The notes beneath the pieces are model-generated. The model was not told where the DNA came from, did not search any database, and saw nothing but the letters and a program-made list of their open reading frames with translations. Shown in pieces: positions 28,761 through 37,306 of a stretch of DNA of 64,000 nt. The position numbers and the translations under genes are program-made. The first letter of the stretch is position 1; every line of letters starts with the position of its first letter. Source of the stretch: Pseudomonadota bacterium. GTDB lineage: Bacteria > Pseudomonadota > Gammaproteobacteria > Burkholderiales > Rhodocyclaceae. The stretch is from assembly GCA_018262095.1 (NCBI GenBank), contig JAGTRW010000002.1, positions 62,001 through 126,000 of the forward strand, written 5' to 3'.

Positions 28761-29657
28761 TCAGCGCGGCGCGCCAACCTCGGCCGCCAGATCGTCCCAC
28801 CAGTATTTGTCGGCGAGCGGCGTTTCCGGCGAGAGCTCGGGATTGGGCAGCCTGAAGAGCGTGCGGCCGGATAGCTCAAGGTCTTTCAATACCAGTTTTT
28901 TCCAGGCCTGATAGCGACGCTCGAACTCGCCGCTGCGGCGCAGCCGTAACAGCCCGTCGGCGATCCGCTCGGCCATGCGCTCGCCGTCGGCCGTACGCGG
29001 AACGAAGAAGTAGCGCGGCATCGGGTAATACAGCAGCAGCCGCCGGTCGATCATCAAACCGGGAACCTTGTCCTGATTGCTGGCCAACTCGGCTTCGATC
29101 TCGATCGCCCCGCGCGAAAACAAATCGAAACGCCTGGCGCCGAGCATCGAAAAAAGCGGCAGATAGGCGTCGGCCTGGACGAGCTTGAAACCGGCCGACT
29201 GTAGGATCGCGACGTCGCTCCAGCTCGAACTCTGGCCGATCGTGAAGCGGCGCAGGTCGGCGAGCGTTCGCACCTGGTCGAGCCGCGACTGGGTTTCCGG
29301 CATGATCAGGAACAGGCGCGCACCGAGCAGGCCCTTGTCGAGCGGGATGCGGATTGGCAGCAGGCGTTTTTCGAGGTCGCGGTTGGTCGCTCGCGAAATG
29401 ATATTGACCCGGCTGCCGCCCGACTCGACTTCGGCGACGCCGCGCTGAAAGCTCATCGGCACGGCGAATGGCGTCGCGCTGTAGTCGCCATATTTGTCGC
29501 GGTTGGACGAGAGCGCCGCGTCAAGCAACTGCCAGTAATAGAGGTGACGCTCGTCGCCGACCGCCTCGGGCGGCGGATAGACGAAGCGCATCGGCGCCGC
29601 GCGGGCGACGCCGAAGACGCAGAGCAGCAACAGAAAGATCATACGCAGGGCAGCCAT
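28761..29657 (-). CDS. Periplasmic solute-binding-like protein (SBP family 3 type)
   Basis: A 298-aa exported protein with a signal peptide (1-20, MIFLLLLCVFGVARA). It continues as a type II periplasmic binding fold: FVYPPPEAVGDERHLYYWQL near the start, LADLRRFTIGQSSSWSDVAI in the hinge region, and a C-terminal MAERIADGLLRLRRSGEFER segment typical of family 3 proteins. No permease or ATPase gene is adjacent. It ends tail-to-tail, with no gap, against the HD-GYP gene. A role as ligand sensor for the neighbouring kinase is plausible but inferred; an orphan amino-acid binder is the alternative. Confidence 0.8.
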   Translation of the reverse strand: MAALRMIFLLLLCVFGVARAAPMRFVYPPPEAVGDERHLYYWQLLDAALSSNRDKYGDYSATPFAVPMSFQRGVAEVESGGSRVNIISRATNRDLEKRLLPIRIPLDKGLLGARLFLIMPETQSRLDQVRTLADLRRFTIGQSSSWSDVAILQSAGFKLVQADAYLPLFSMLGARRFDLFSRGAIEIEAELASNQDKVPGLMIDRRLLLYYPMPRYFFVPRTADGERMAERIADGLLRLRRSGEFERRYQAWKKLVLKDLELSGRTLFRLPNPELSPETPLADKYWWDDLAAEVGAPR

Positions 29658-29798
29658 GGCACCCCATACTCAGGCCGAACGCGGCGGCGAGTCAACAACT
29701 GCGGCAGCGACGAAAAGCAAGCGCTCGACGGATTCGGCACCGGTTACGCCGCGCTCTGGCGTACACTGGCGACCTGTCGAACCTGAAAGCTTGCCGCC

Positions 29799-30989
29799 AT
29801 GCCCCGTCCTACGCTCAAATTGCCTGCCAAACCCACGACCGACGACGCCAGGTCGCCGCGCCGCAAGCCGCTGCGCGGCACTTCCAATACCAGCAAGAAT
29901 GCCGCCGCCAAGCGTCCGCCGGTCACGGCGCAGCCCGCCGTTGCGACGCCGCGCTTGAAGCCCGAGACGACGCCGATGGCGGCCCCGGTTCGTCAACCTG
30001 CGCCGAAACCGGCCGAAGATCGGGTCAGGCCGACGCCGCGCCCCCCGGCGCCGCCAGCCAAGAAGGCCTATCCCAAGCGCGGCATCGCGCGCAGCACCGG
30101 CGCGCGCGCGCTGCCGCCGCCGCGAATTTACGACGAGGACAGTGCGCCGCGGCACGCAGCGGCGCCGATCAGCATGCCAGTTGGCGCGCCAGAAGCTGCG
30201 CCCGAGCCGCGCCCGTCCGTCGTCACGCCTCGCCAGGCCGCGCCCGACGCGGCGCCGCGCCGGCCACTCAACGAGCCGCCGCGGCTCGCCAAGCGCATCA
30301 GCGAGATGGCGCAGTGCTCGCGTCGCCAGGCCGACGAATGGATCGAAAACGGCTGGGTTCGCGTCGACGGCGTGGTGGTCACCACGCTCGGCATCCGCGT
30401 GCACCCCAACGCCAGGATCGAGATCAAGGAAGAGGCCAGCCGCCACCAGAGCGAGAGCGTGACGATCCTGCTCAACAAGCCGCTGGACGCCGATGACGAA
30501 GCCGGCGGCAGCCTGCTGTCTTTGATCCGCGCCGAGAGTCGCTGGAGCGAGGACGAGAGCCGGACGAGCTTCAAGGCGACGCATCTGCGCGGATTGGCGC
30601 AGGCCGGAAAACTCGACGCCGGGTCGACCGGGATGGTGGTGTTCACTCAGGAGGGCAGCGTCGCGCGGCGCATCACCGGCGACGAGACGCGGCTCGAAAA
30701 GGAGTACATGGTTCGCGTCGAGGGCGAGCTTTCGCCCGAAGGAATGGATCTTCTCAACCATGGCCTTGAGCTCGACGCGGTCAAGCTCAAGCGCGCGCAG
30801 GTCTCGTGGCAGAACGAGCAGCAGCTGCGTTTTGTGCTGCACGAAAGCCGCCCGCAGCAGATCAGCCGCATGTGCGAACTCGTCGGCCTGCGCGTCGTCA
30901 CCATCAAGCGCATCCGCATCGGCAGCGTCTCGCTCGGCAAGCTGCCGGTCGGCCAGTGGCGCTACCTGCGCGACAACGAACGGTTTTAG
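29799..30989 (+). CDS. RsuA/RluF-type rRNA pseudouridine synthase with basic N-terminal tail
   Basis: A 396-aa protein whose enzyme part starts near residue 162. An S4 RNA-binding domain (162-215; LAKRISEMAQCSRRQADEWI) is followed by the pseudouridine synthase domain with catalytic Asp273 in AGKLDAGSTGMVVFT. This is the RluB/E/F-RsuA group; RluF (23S U2604) is the closest recalled match. Residues 1-160 are a Pro/Ala/Arg/Lys-rich, probably disordered extension not present in E. coli RluF. The start ATG at 29799 opens a continuous frame with codon use like the rest. Confidence 0.9.
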   Translation: MPRPTLKLPAKPTTDDARSPRRKPLRGTSNTSKNAAAKRPPVTAQPAVATPRLKPETTPMAAPVRQPAPKPAEDRVRPTPRPPAPPAKKAYPKRGIARSTGARALPPPRIYDEDSAPRHAAAPISMPVGAPEAAPEPRPSVVTPRQAAPDAAPRRPLNEPPRLAKRISEMAQCSRRQADEWIENGWVRVDGVVVTTLGIRVHPNARIEIKEEASRHQSESVTILLNKPLDADDEAGGSLLSLIRAESRWSEDESRTSFKATHLRGLAQAGKLDAGSTGMVVFTQEGSVARRITGDETRLEKEYMVRVEGELSPEGMDLLNHGLELDAVKLKRAQVSWQNEQQLRFVLHESRPQQISRMCELVGLRVVTIKRIRIGSVSLGKLPVGQWRYLRDNERF

Positions 30990-30990
30990 A

Positions 30991-31145
30991 CTAGAAAAAA
31001 CAGCTGACCACAACGAACACGACGGAGAAACAATAAGCTAAATCGTTTTTTGTGAATCACCCAGCGGGTGAGGCATCACATTCTCCAAAACCGACACTCT
31101 TCGTTGTACTCGTCGTGTCGTTGTGGTTTGAATTGCGTTTTCTAG
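30991..31145. repeat. Short inverted-repeat element, copy 2
   Basis: 155 bp between convergent genes, with ends CTAGAAAA...ACCACAACGA (30991-31016) and TCGTTGTGGT...TTTTCTAG (31118-31145). It is the reverse-oriented relative of the element at 9127-9324. An inner small hairpin TCACCC-AGC-GGGTGA (31057-31071) is also present. The right end supplies the stop codon of the LacI-type gene (TAG within CTAG), and the left end lies one base after the pseudouridine synthase stop. It could work as a bidirectional terminator. Confidence 0.75.
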
Positions 31146-32164
31146 GAACCGGCCAGGCTAGCCTTGCGGCTGCGCCAGTTGAGTTTGGCGGGAAGGGTGC
31201 TGCAATTCGGCGCTTGGCGGTTGATCAGGCCGATCAGGTTTTCCAGACTGGCGCGCGCCAGCGCGCCGCTGTCCTGTTCGATGGCGTCGATCGGCAGCGG
31301 CAGGCAATCGAGCAGTTGGTGATCGTCGAAGGTGATGATTCGCTGCGGTGCGATATCGAAATGGCGGTTTTCGCTGATGAAGGCCAGCGCGCCCTCGAGC
31401 AGCGTGATCGAGCCGGTAAACAACACGCGCGGATAACGTCCGAGATCCCGGTAGCACTGCTGCATCAGCGAATAACCGCTGCTGCGCCGATAGTCGCGCG
31501 CGCGCACCCAACCCGCCTGCTCGTCGATTCCGGCTTTGGCCAGCGCCGCACGAAAACCCTTGAGGCGATCGATACTCGGCGACAGGTTCGGCTGGCCGCC
31601 GAAGTAATAGGCTTCGTCAGCGCCCTCGCTCAGGGCATCGGAGACCATCTGCGTCACCGCGCTCTCGGCGTCGGTGACGACGTAAGGCAGGCCGTCCAAG
31701 CGGCGATCGGCGAGAAACAGCGGCAACCGCGAGCGCCATTTAAGATACTGTTCAGGGTCGGTTGAACTCGGAACGATCACCACCCCATCGACCTGGCGCG
31801 CGACCAGGTGCTCGATACCGGCCTGCTCCTGCTGCGGGTCGTCGTCGCTGGTGACGACCAGCAACTGATAACCAGCGTCGTGGCAGATCGGCTCCATCGC
31901 CTGCGCCAGGCTCGCGTGCGCGTAGTTGGTGAGCTCCGGAATCACCAGTCCGAGCGTGTTGCTGCTGCCCGAACGCAGCGCACGCGCCGAGTGCGAAGGC
32001 TGGAAGTTGTGCTCGCGCGAAGTCTCGAGCACGCGTTGCTGGGTCGCTTCGGAAATTCGGTATTGTTCGGCGCGACCGTTGAGCACCATGCTCGCGGTGG
32101 TGCGCGAGACTCCGGCCAGGCGGGCGATGTCGTCGATGGTCAAACGCGTGTAGGGGGGGCTCAT
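31142..32164 (-). CDS. LacI-family transcriptional regulator (FruR/Cra-like)
   Basis: A 340-aa repressor. The N-terminal helix-turn-helix TIDDIARLAGVSRTTASMVL is followed by the hinge helix region and the periplasmic-binding-like effector domain (LGLVIPELTNYAHA, VDGVVIVPSS, IITFDDHQLLDCL). The spacing AEQYRISEATQQRVLE after the HTH resembles fructose repressors. It lies downstream of the TRAP genes on the same strand and probably controls this island through a sugar or sugar-phosphate ligand. The ligand is not readable. Confidence 0.92.
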   Translation of the reverse strand: MSPPYTRLTIDDIARLAGVSRTTASMVLNGRAEQYRISEATQQRVLETSREHNFQPSHSARALRSGSSNTLGLVIPELTNYAHASLAQAMEPICHDAGYQLLVVTSDDDPQQEQAGIEHLVARQVDGVVIVPSSTDPEQYLKWRSRLPLFLADRRLDGLPYVVTDAESAVTQMVSDALSEGADEAYYFGGQPNLSPSIDRLKGFRAALAKAGIDEQAGWVRARDYRRSSGYSLMQQCYRDLGRYPRVLFTGSITLLEGALAFISENRHFDIAPQRIITFDDHQLLDCLPLPIDAIEQDSGALARASLENLIGLINRQAPNCSTLPAKLNWRSRKASLAGS

Positions 32165-32243
32165 GGCCGGGATTTCTTCAAGAGACGGAAAAACGCCGTT
32201 GCGCGCCGCCCGAATCGACGGCGCGCAACAACCTGACCAGCGC

Positions 32244-33542
32244 CTACTGCGTGGTGACGTAGCCCATCGACTGCGGCAGCCAGAGCACGGTCTGCGGCAC
32301 CAACGTGATGATCAGCAGCGCGATCAGCAGCAACACCATGAACGGAACCGACTCTCGGATCATTCCCTTGAGCGAGGTACCGGTCAGCGCGTTGATCACG
32401 AACAGCAGCATGCCGAACGGCGGCGTGACCAGCCCGATCATCATGTTGACCACCACGACGACGCCGAAATGCACGAGGTCTACGCCCATCGCGCGGGTCG
32501 CCGGCAACAGCAGCGGAATCAGCACCAGCAGCATCGTCGAGGTATCGAGGAAGCAGCCGAGAACCAGGAAGATCAGATTCATCAGCAGCAGGTATTCGAT
32601 CTTGGTGAACTGGTGCAACGTGAACCAGTGCGCGACGAGGTCAGGAATCTGCTCGGCGGCGATCGCGTAGTTCATGATGAAGGCGCTGGCGACGATCAGC
32701 GTCACCGACGCGCTTTGCCGCAGCGACTCCTGCATCACGTGCCACATGCGCGACCAGGTCAGGCTGCGGTAGTAGAGCGTGAGCAGGATGGCGTGCATCG
32801 CGGCGACGGCGGCGGCCTCGGTCGGCGTGAAGATCCCCGAGTAGATGCCGCCGAGCAGAACGATCGGCAGCGTCAGCGGCAGGAAGCCTTCGATCAGCAC
32901 CTTGGGCAGCTGCTTGAACGGCGTGCGCGGCTCGCGCGGGAAGTTGTGGATGCGGCCGAGGACGTAGATGCCGATCATCAGCGACAAGGCCATGATGAAG
33001 CCGGGCATCACGCCGGCCAGGAACAGCGCGCCGACCGAGGTACCCGAAACCAGCGCGTAGATCACCAGCGGAATCGACGGCGGAATGATCGGGCCGATGG
33101 TCGACGAGCAGGCAGTCAGCGCGCCGGCGAACTCTGGCGTGAAGCGCTTCTTGTCGGTCATCATGCGGATCGAGACCAGGCCCGGTCCGGCGGCGTCGGC
33201 AATCGCGCTGCCGCTCATCCCGGAAAAGATCACGCTGACGATCACGTTGACGTAAGCCAAGCCGCCGCGGAAATGGCCGACCAGCGCGATGGCCATGGCG
33301 AACAAGCGTTCGCTGATGGCGCCGGCGTTCATGATGCTGGCAGCCAGGATGAAGAGCGGCACGGCCAGCAGCACATAGCTGTTGTACAGGCCGTTGAGCA
33401 CCTGTTCGGCCATCAGGCCGACGTCCTGCCCCTTGACGATCAGGTAGGCGACGCCGCCGGCCAGCATGCCGAAGGAAATCGGCGCGCGCAGCAGCATCGT
33501 GCCGCCCATCACCGCCAACATAATGATCAGTGCGTTGCTCAT
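32244..33542 (-). CDS. dctM: TRAP transporter large permease (DctM)
   Basis: This 432-aa inner-membrane subunit is the ion-coupled channel of a tripartite ATP-independent periplasmic transporter. LRAPISFGMLAGGVAYL, VPLFILAASIMNAGAISERL and the SGSAIADAAGPG block are diagnostic of the DctM family. TPPFGMLLFVINALTG is the second half-repeat. About twelve membrane segments. Its ATG overlaps the dctQ stop (ATGA). Confidence 0.96.
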   Translation of the reverse strand: MSNALIIMLAVMGGTMLLRAPISFGMLAGGVAYLIVKGQDVGLMAEQVLNGLYNSYVLLAVPLFILAASIMNAGAISERLFAMAIALVGHFRGGLAYVNVIVSVIFSGMSGSAIADAAGPGLVSIRMMTDKKRFTPEFAGALTACSSTIGPIIPPSIPLVIYALVSGTSVGALFLAGVMPGFIMALSLMIGIYVLGRIHNFPREPRTPFKQLPKVLIEGFLPLTLPIVLLGGIYSGIFTPTEAAAVAAMHAILLTLYYRSLTWSRMWHVMQESLRQSASVTLIVASAFIMNYAIAAEQIPDLVAHWFTLHQFTKIEYLLLMNLIFLVLGCFLDTSTMLLVLIPLLLPATRAMGVDLVHFGVVVVVNMMIGLVTPPFGMLLFVINALTGTSLKGMIRESVPFMVLLLIALLIITLVPQTVLWLPQSMGYVTTQ

Positions 33543-34051
33543 TCTACCGACTCCGCGTGGTGTGCATCAGGGGCGATGACGCCCACCTCGTATTTCCAGT
33601 TCGGCCCGAACAGCACGATCAGCTTGCGCAGATAGGCGATGCCGATCGACAGCAGGAACAGGATGAACGGCGCAAAGACCAGACCGAAGGGAACCCCCAG
33701 CACCGGCGTGTCTTCGCGCATCATGAAGCTCACGTAGCTATAGGACTCGGGGACCGCGTAAAGGAACAAGCCGCCGATGATCAGCGAATAAGCCACCGAG
33801 AAGGCGCGCCGGCCTTGCGGCGGCAGATGCTCGTAAATCAGATCGAGCATCACGTGGTCCTTTTCCTTGAGCAGGAAAGCGCCGGCCCAGAACATGCTGA
33901 AGACGTAGAGAATGACGATCAGTTCGTCGCTCCAGGTCAGCGGCTTGTCGAAAACGAAGCGCAGGATCACCTGAAAGATGAAGGTCAGAAACAGGATGCC
34001 GTAACTGGCCGTGCCGATGAAGTCGGCGACTCTTCTTAACTGTTTGAACAT
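33539..34051 (-). CDS. dctQ: TRAP transporter small permease (DctQ)
   Basis: A 170-aa four-TM subunit. FQVILRFVFDKPLTWSDELI is the DctQ signature, with W and the acidic pair conserved. I start at the ATG at 34051 (MFKQLRRVADF); an in-frame extension upstream is a basic stretch with no family resemblance and overlaps the intergenic region. It works with DctM to couple substrate from DctP to sodium or proton flow. Confidence 0.92.
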   Translation of the reverse strand: MFKQLRRVADFIGTASYGILFLTFIFQVILRFVFDKPLTWSDELIVILYVFSMFWAGAFLLKEKDHVMLDLIYEHLPPQGRRAFSVAYSLIIGGLFLYAVPESYSYVSFMMREDTPVLGVPFGLVFAPFILFLLSIGIAYLRKLIVLFGPNWKYEVGVIAPDAHHAESVE

Positions 34052-34142
34052 GACAACCCCAACGGATTTCCGTTTGCTCAGCGGCTGGCGCGAGCGGGAA
34101 AAGCGGAAGGCGCCCGCTCGGCCGCCTTCCGTCAAAGGACGA

Positions 34143-35162
34143 TTACTTCACGTCGTTGATGCGTTGCAGCAGACCCTTCGGCCAGGTCTTGGCCATTTCC
34201 GAGGCCAGATACTTGTCCTGCACGGTCTTGCGGAAAGCCGCGACGTCGGGCGTGATCACCTTCAGGCCCTGCGACTTGAAGAAGTCGATGAGCTCGGCTT
34301 CGTCCTTGACGCGGTTGGCGTTGTTGTAACGCGCGGCGGCCTCGGCGGCGATCTTGACCTTCTGCTGCAGCTCGGGCTTCATGGCGTTGAAGGTCTTGCT
34401 CGAGATCGAGATGAAGATCGCGTCGACCAGATGGCCGGTCAGCACGATGGTCTTGGAGGCCTCATAGAATTTCGCGGCGCGAGCGCTCGGCAGCGGGTTT
34501 TCCTGACCGTCGATGGTGCCGGTCTTGAGCGCCAGATAGACTTCGCCGAAAGCCAGCGGCGTCGGCGTCGCACCCAGCGCTTCGCCGAGGAACAGCCATT
34601 CCTTGGAGGCCGGCATGCGCAGCTTGACGCCCTTGAGGTCGGCCGGGGTCTTGACCACCTTGTCTTCACGCAGCATCACCTGACGCGTGCCGAGGTAGGC
34701 AGTGGCCAGCGGCGTGACTTCGAGCTTCTTGATCACCGGCTTGAAGACTTCCTCGCCGACCGGGCCGCCGAAGACCTTCTGCTGGTGATCGACGTCGCGG
34801 ATGATGTAGCCGGCGGTGAAGATCGAGAACTCGGGAACGATCTTGGAAATGTCCTGCGCCGAGATCGCCGACATTTCGAGGTTGCCGCGCGCCATCGCGG
34901 CGGGCTCGGTGCCCTGCTTGAACAGCGAGGCGTTGAGGTGGATCTGGATATCGAATTGGCCGGGAGCCGATTTTTCGAGCGTGTCCTTGAAGACCGTCCA
35001 CATCTTGGCGTGCCAGTCGTCGGGAACGGCCGGCGTCGAAATACGCAGCACCTGTTTCGCTTGGGCGATCGCCTGCGGGGCGGCAAAGCCCAGGCCCAGC
35101 GCGGCGACCAGCGCCAGCGTCTTGGCGCTGCGCAGCACATTTTGAATTGTCTTACGGCTCAT
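34143..35162 (-). CDS. dctP: TRAP transporter substrate-binding protein (DctP)
   Basis: A 339-aa periplasmic receptor with a cleavable signal (about 1-34, ending AIAQA). The family features are LKGVKLRMPASKEWLFLGEA, whose arginine normally grips the ligand carboxylate, and GEVYLALKTGTIDGQENPLP. The ligand is therefore probably an organic or sugar acid. Given the ribokinase and the DapA-family lyase in the same island, a sugar acid or keto-sugar acid is likely (inference). A 91-base gap separates it from dctQ. Confidence 0.95.
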   Translation of the reverse strand: MSRKTIQNVLRSAKTLALVAALGLGFAAPQAIAQAKQVLRISTPAVPDDWHAKMWTVFKDTLEKSAPGQFDIQIHLNASLFKQGTEPAAMARGNLEMSAISAQDISKIVPEFSIFTAGYIIRDVDHQQKVFGGPVGEEVFKPVIKKLEVTPLATAYLGTRQVMLREDKVVKTPADLKGVKLRMPASKEWLFLGEALGATPTPLAFGEVYLALKTGTIDGQENPLPSARAAKFYEASKTIVLTGHLVDAIFISISSKTFNAMKPELQQKVKIAAEAAARYNNANRVKDEAELIDFFKSQGLKVITPDVAAFRKTVQDKYLASEMAKTWPKGLLQRINDVK

Positions 35163-35268
35163 GATTGATCCTCTCCTTGCATTGCGATAAAGGCTGACTG
35201 CGCCTCACTGTTTAAACCCACCCGGCGTTTTCGTCCGGCATTTCCCTGCACCTGCGACCTGCAAAATC

Positions 35269-36165
35269 TCATTTGTTCTGGGCGTCGATAAAGGCCAGCA
35301 ACTGCTCGCGCGTCGGCATGCCGCCCTGGGCCCCGGCACGCGTCACCGACAGCGCGCTGGCGGCGCAGGCAAGACGCGCCGAATTCGCCAGATCGTTGCC
35401 CCAGAACGCCGCCAAGGCGCCGTTGAAGGTGTCGCCGGCGCCAGTTGTATCGACGGCGCTCACGCGAAAAGCGCACTGATGTTGCAGTTGCCCATTGCCA
35501 TCGGCGAACCACGCGCCGTCGGCGCCTTTGGTCATGACGATGCGCTGCGGGTGAGCACGCAGCTGTTGCTGCCAGTCGTCGTCGGCGCAGGCAAAAAGCA
35601 GCGCCAGTTCGTGTTCGTTGGGGGTGAGCAGCGTCACGCGCTCGAGCAGGCTGGCGGGCAGCACGACGGCCGGCGCCGGATTGAGAACAAACGCCTTGCC
35701 GTGCTGCTGCGCGAGCTTCGCAGCGGCCTCGACGCTGGCCAGCGGGATTTCGAGCTGGCACAGCACGACGTCGGCAGCGGCGAACGCTGCTTCGGCAGCG
35801 TAGAGGTCAGCGGGAGTGAGCGCATGATTGGCGCCGGGAACGACGATGATAGCGTTTTCGGCCTGGCTCACGGTAATCGCCGCGACGCCGGTGCCTATCT
35901 GCTGGGCGACGCGCACATGGCGCGTGTCGATTCCTTCGGCCTTGAGCTGGTCGAGCAACTGCCGGCCAAAAGCGTCGTCGCCGACGCAGCCGATCATCGT
36001 CACCTGCGCGCCGAGCCGCCTGGCGGCGACCGCCTGATTGGCGCCCTTGCCGCCGGCAAAGGTCGAAAAGCGCTGGCCAAGCAGCGTCTCTCCCGGCGCG
36101 GGAAAGTGAGCGGTCTCGACGACCAGATCCATATTGATGCTGCCGACCACCAAAACCTTGTTCAT
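35269..36165 (-). CDS. rbsK: Ribokinase
   Basis: This 298-aa PfkB-family kinase closely follows the ribokinase pattern. NMDLVVETAHFPAPGETL comes near the start, AGGKGANQAVAARRLGA (37-53) is the N-terminal signature, and VDTTGAGDTFNGALAAF holds the anion hole and catalytic Asp245. It phosphorylates D-ribose or a related furanose using ATP. No ribose ABC importer or rbsD is present; its neighbour is a TRAP system, so the substrate could be another sugar from the same pathway. It is divergent from the DapA-like gene across a regulatory gap. Confidence 0.9.
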   Translation of the reverse strand: MNKVLVVGSINMDLVVETAHFPAPGETLLGQRFSTFAGGKGANQAVAARRLGAQVTMIGCVGDDAFGRQLLDQLKAEGIDTRHVRVAQQIGTGVAAITVSQAENAIIVVPGANHALTPADLYAAEAAFAAADVVLCQLEIPLASVEAAAKLAQQHGKAFVLNPAPAVVLPASLLERVTLLTPNEHELALLFACADDDWQQQLRAHPQRIVMTKGADGAWFADGNGQLQHQCAFRVSAVDTTGAGDTFNGALAAFWGNDLANSARLACAASALSVTRAGAQGGMPTREQLLAFIDAQNK

Positions 36166-36187
36166 GTCATGCCTTGAGTCGAGAGAT

Positions 36188-36304
36188 ATTTTACTAAAAC
36201 GTGCTCAGCAGGCGTGCAATTTATACTCTCCCGATGTCTGCTGTCTACTTTTTTTTCGCCCGCCGGCAAGAAGAGAAAAGCTTGAGCTACCACGTTTTAG
36301 CTGA
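36188..36304. promoter_or_regulatory. Divergent control region with paired inverted boxes
   Basis: The gap between rbsK and the DapA-like gene holds CTAAAACGTG (36194-36203) and its exact inverse CACGTTTTAG (36291-36300), centres 97 bases apart. They are candidate operators for one or both LacI-type proteins of the island, with looping possible. TATACT (36222-36227) is a candidate -10 for the plus-strand gene. No such box is seen before dctP or either regulator. Confidence 0.5.
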
Positions 36305-36373
36305 TAGCCTTGAAAAACTGGGCTTGCAGACCGAAGACGCTGCTGTTTCCACTTATCGATGAGGTGAAGGACC

Positions 36374-37306
36374 ATGGTTGCAAAAAAGATTGAAGGAATC
36401 GTTCCGGTGATGATCACGCCGTTCACCGAAGCCGGCGACATCGACTACGCCGGCCTCGAGCGACTGATCGAGTGGTATATCGCCAAGGGCTCCGACGCGC
36501 TGTTCGCCGTCTGCCAGTCGAGCGAGATGGCTTTCCTGTCGCTCGCCGAGCGCGAAGCGCTGGCCAAGTTCGTCGTTCGCCAGGCCGCCGGGCGTGTTCC
36601 GGTCGTCGTCTCGGGTCACGTCAGCGACGATCCGCACGGCCAGCTTGAGGAACTGCTGGTCGCCGCCAACTCGGGCGCCGACGGCGTCGTGCTGGTGACC
36701 AACCATCTCGACCCCAAGAACCGCGGTACAGCGGCTCTGCGCGGCAACCTCAAATGGCTGCTCGACCAGTTGCCCAAGGACATGCCGCTGGGCCTCTACG
36801 AATGCCCGGCGCCGTATCGCCGCCTGCTCTCCGACGACGAACTCAAGTTCTGCATCGACAGCGGCCGCTTCGTGCTGCTCAAGGACGTCTCGTGCGATCT
36901 GGCGACAGTCAAGCGCCGCGTCGCGCTCGCCGCCGGAACGCCTTTCGCGATCCTCAACGCCAACGCGGCGATCGCCTACGACGCGATGAAAGCCGGATCG
37001 CGCGGCTTCAACGGCGTCTTCACCAACTTCCACCCCGATCTCTACAAGTGGCTCTACACGTCGGGAACGAAGCATCCGGCCCTCGCCGACGAGGTCGCCA
37101 CCTTCCTGGTGCTGGCGGCGCTGTCCGAGGCCTTCGGCTACCCGGTGCTGGCCAAGATGTACCACCAGCGCATCGGCACCTTCGCGTCGATCAAGAGCCG
37201 CACGATCACCTTCGACGTTCGCGAACGCTTCTGGGCGCTCGACGCGATTCTCGACAAGGTGGTCAGCGGCACCGAAGCGATGCGCGCCAAGATCGCCGCG
37301 CTCTAA
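36374..37306 (+). CDS. Dihydrodipicolinate synthase / N-acetylneuraminate lyase family protein, atypical
   Basis: A 310-aa TIM-barrel aldolase of the DapA/NanA superfamily. Schiff-base Lys170 (VLLKDVSCD) and the Tyr142 (GLYECPAP) that serves as the general acid/base are present. The usual GTTGE carboxylate-binding motif near residue 45 is replaced by CQSSEM, so the substrate differs from those of DapA and classical NanA. It probably cleaves or condenses a 2-keto acid such as a 2-keto-3-deoxy sugar acid. The island context (TRAP acid importer, ribokinase, LacI regulators) supports sugar-acid catabolism. A GGTGAAGGA-like ribosome site precedes the ATG. Confidence 0.85.
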   Translation: MVAKKIEGIVPVMITPFTEAGDIDYAGLERLIEWYIAKGSDALFAVCQSSEMAFLSLAEREALAKFVVRQAAGRVPVVVSGHVSDDPHGQLEELLVAANSGADGVVLVTNHLDPKNRGTAALRGNLKWLLDQLPKDMPLGLYECPAPYRRLLSDDELKFCIDSGRFVLLKDVSCDLATVKRRVALAAGTPFAILNANAAIAYDAMKAGSRGFNGVFTNFHPDLYKWLYTSGTKHPALADEVATFLVLAALSEAFGYPVLAKMYHQRIGTFASIKSRTITFDVRERFWALDAILDKVVSGTEAMRAKIAAL

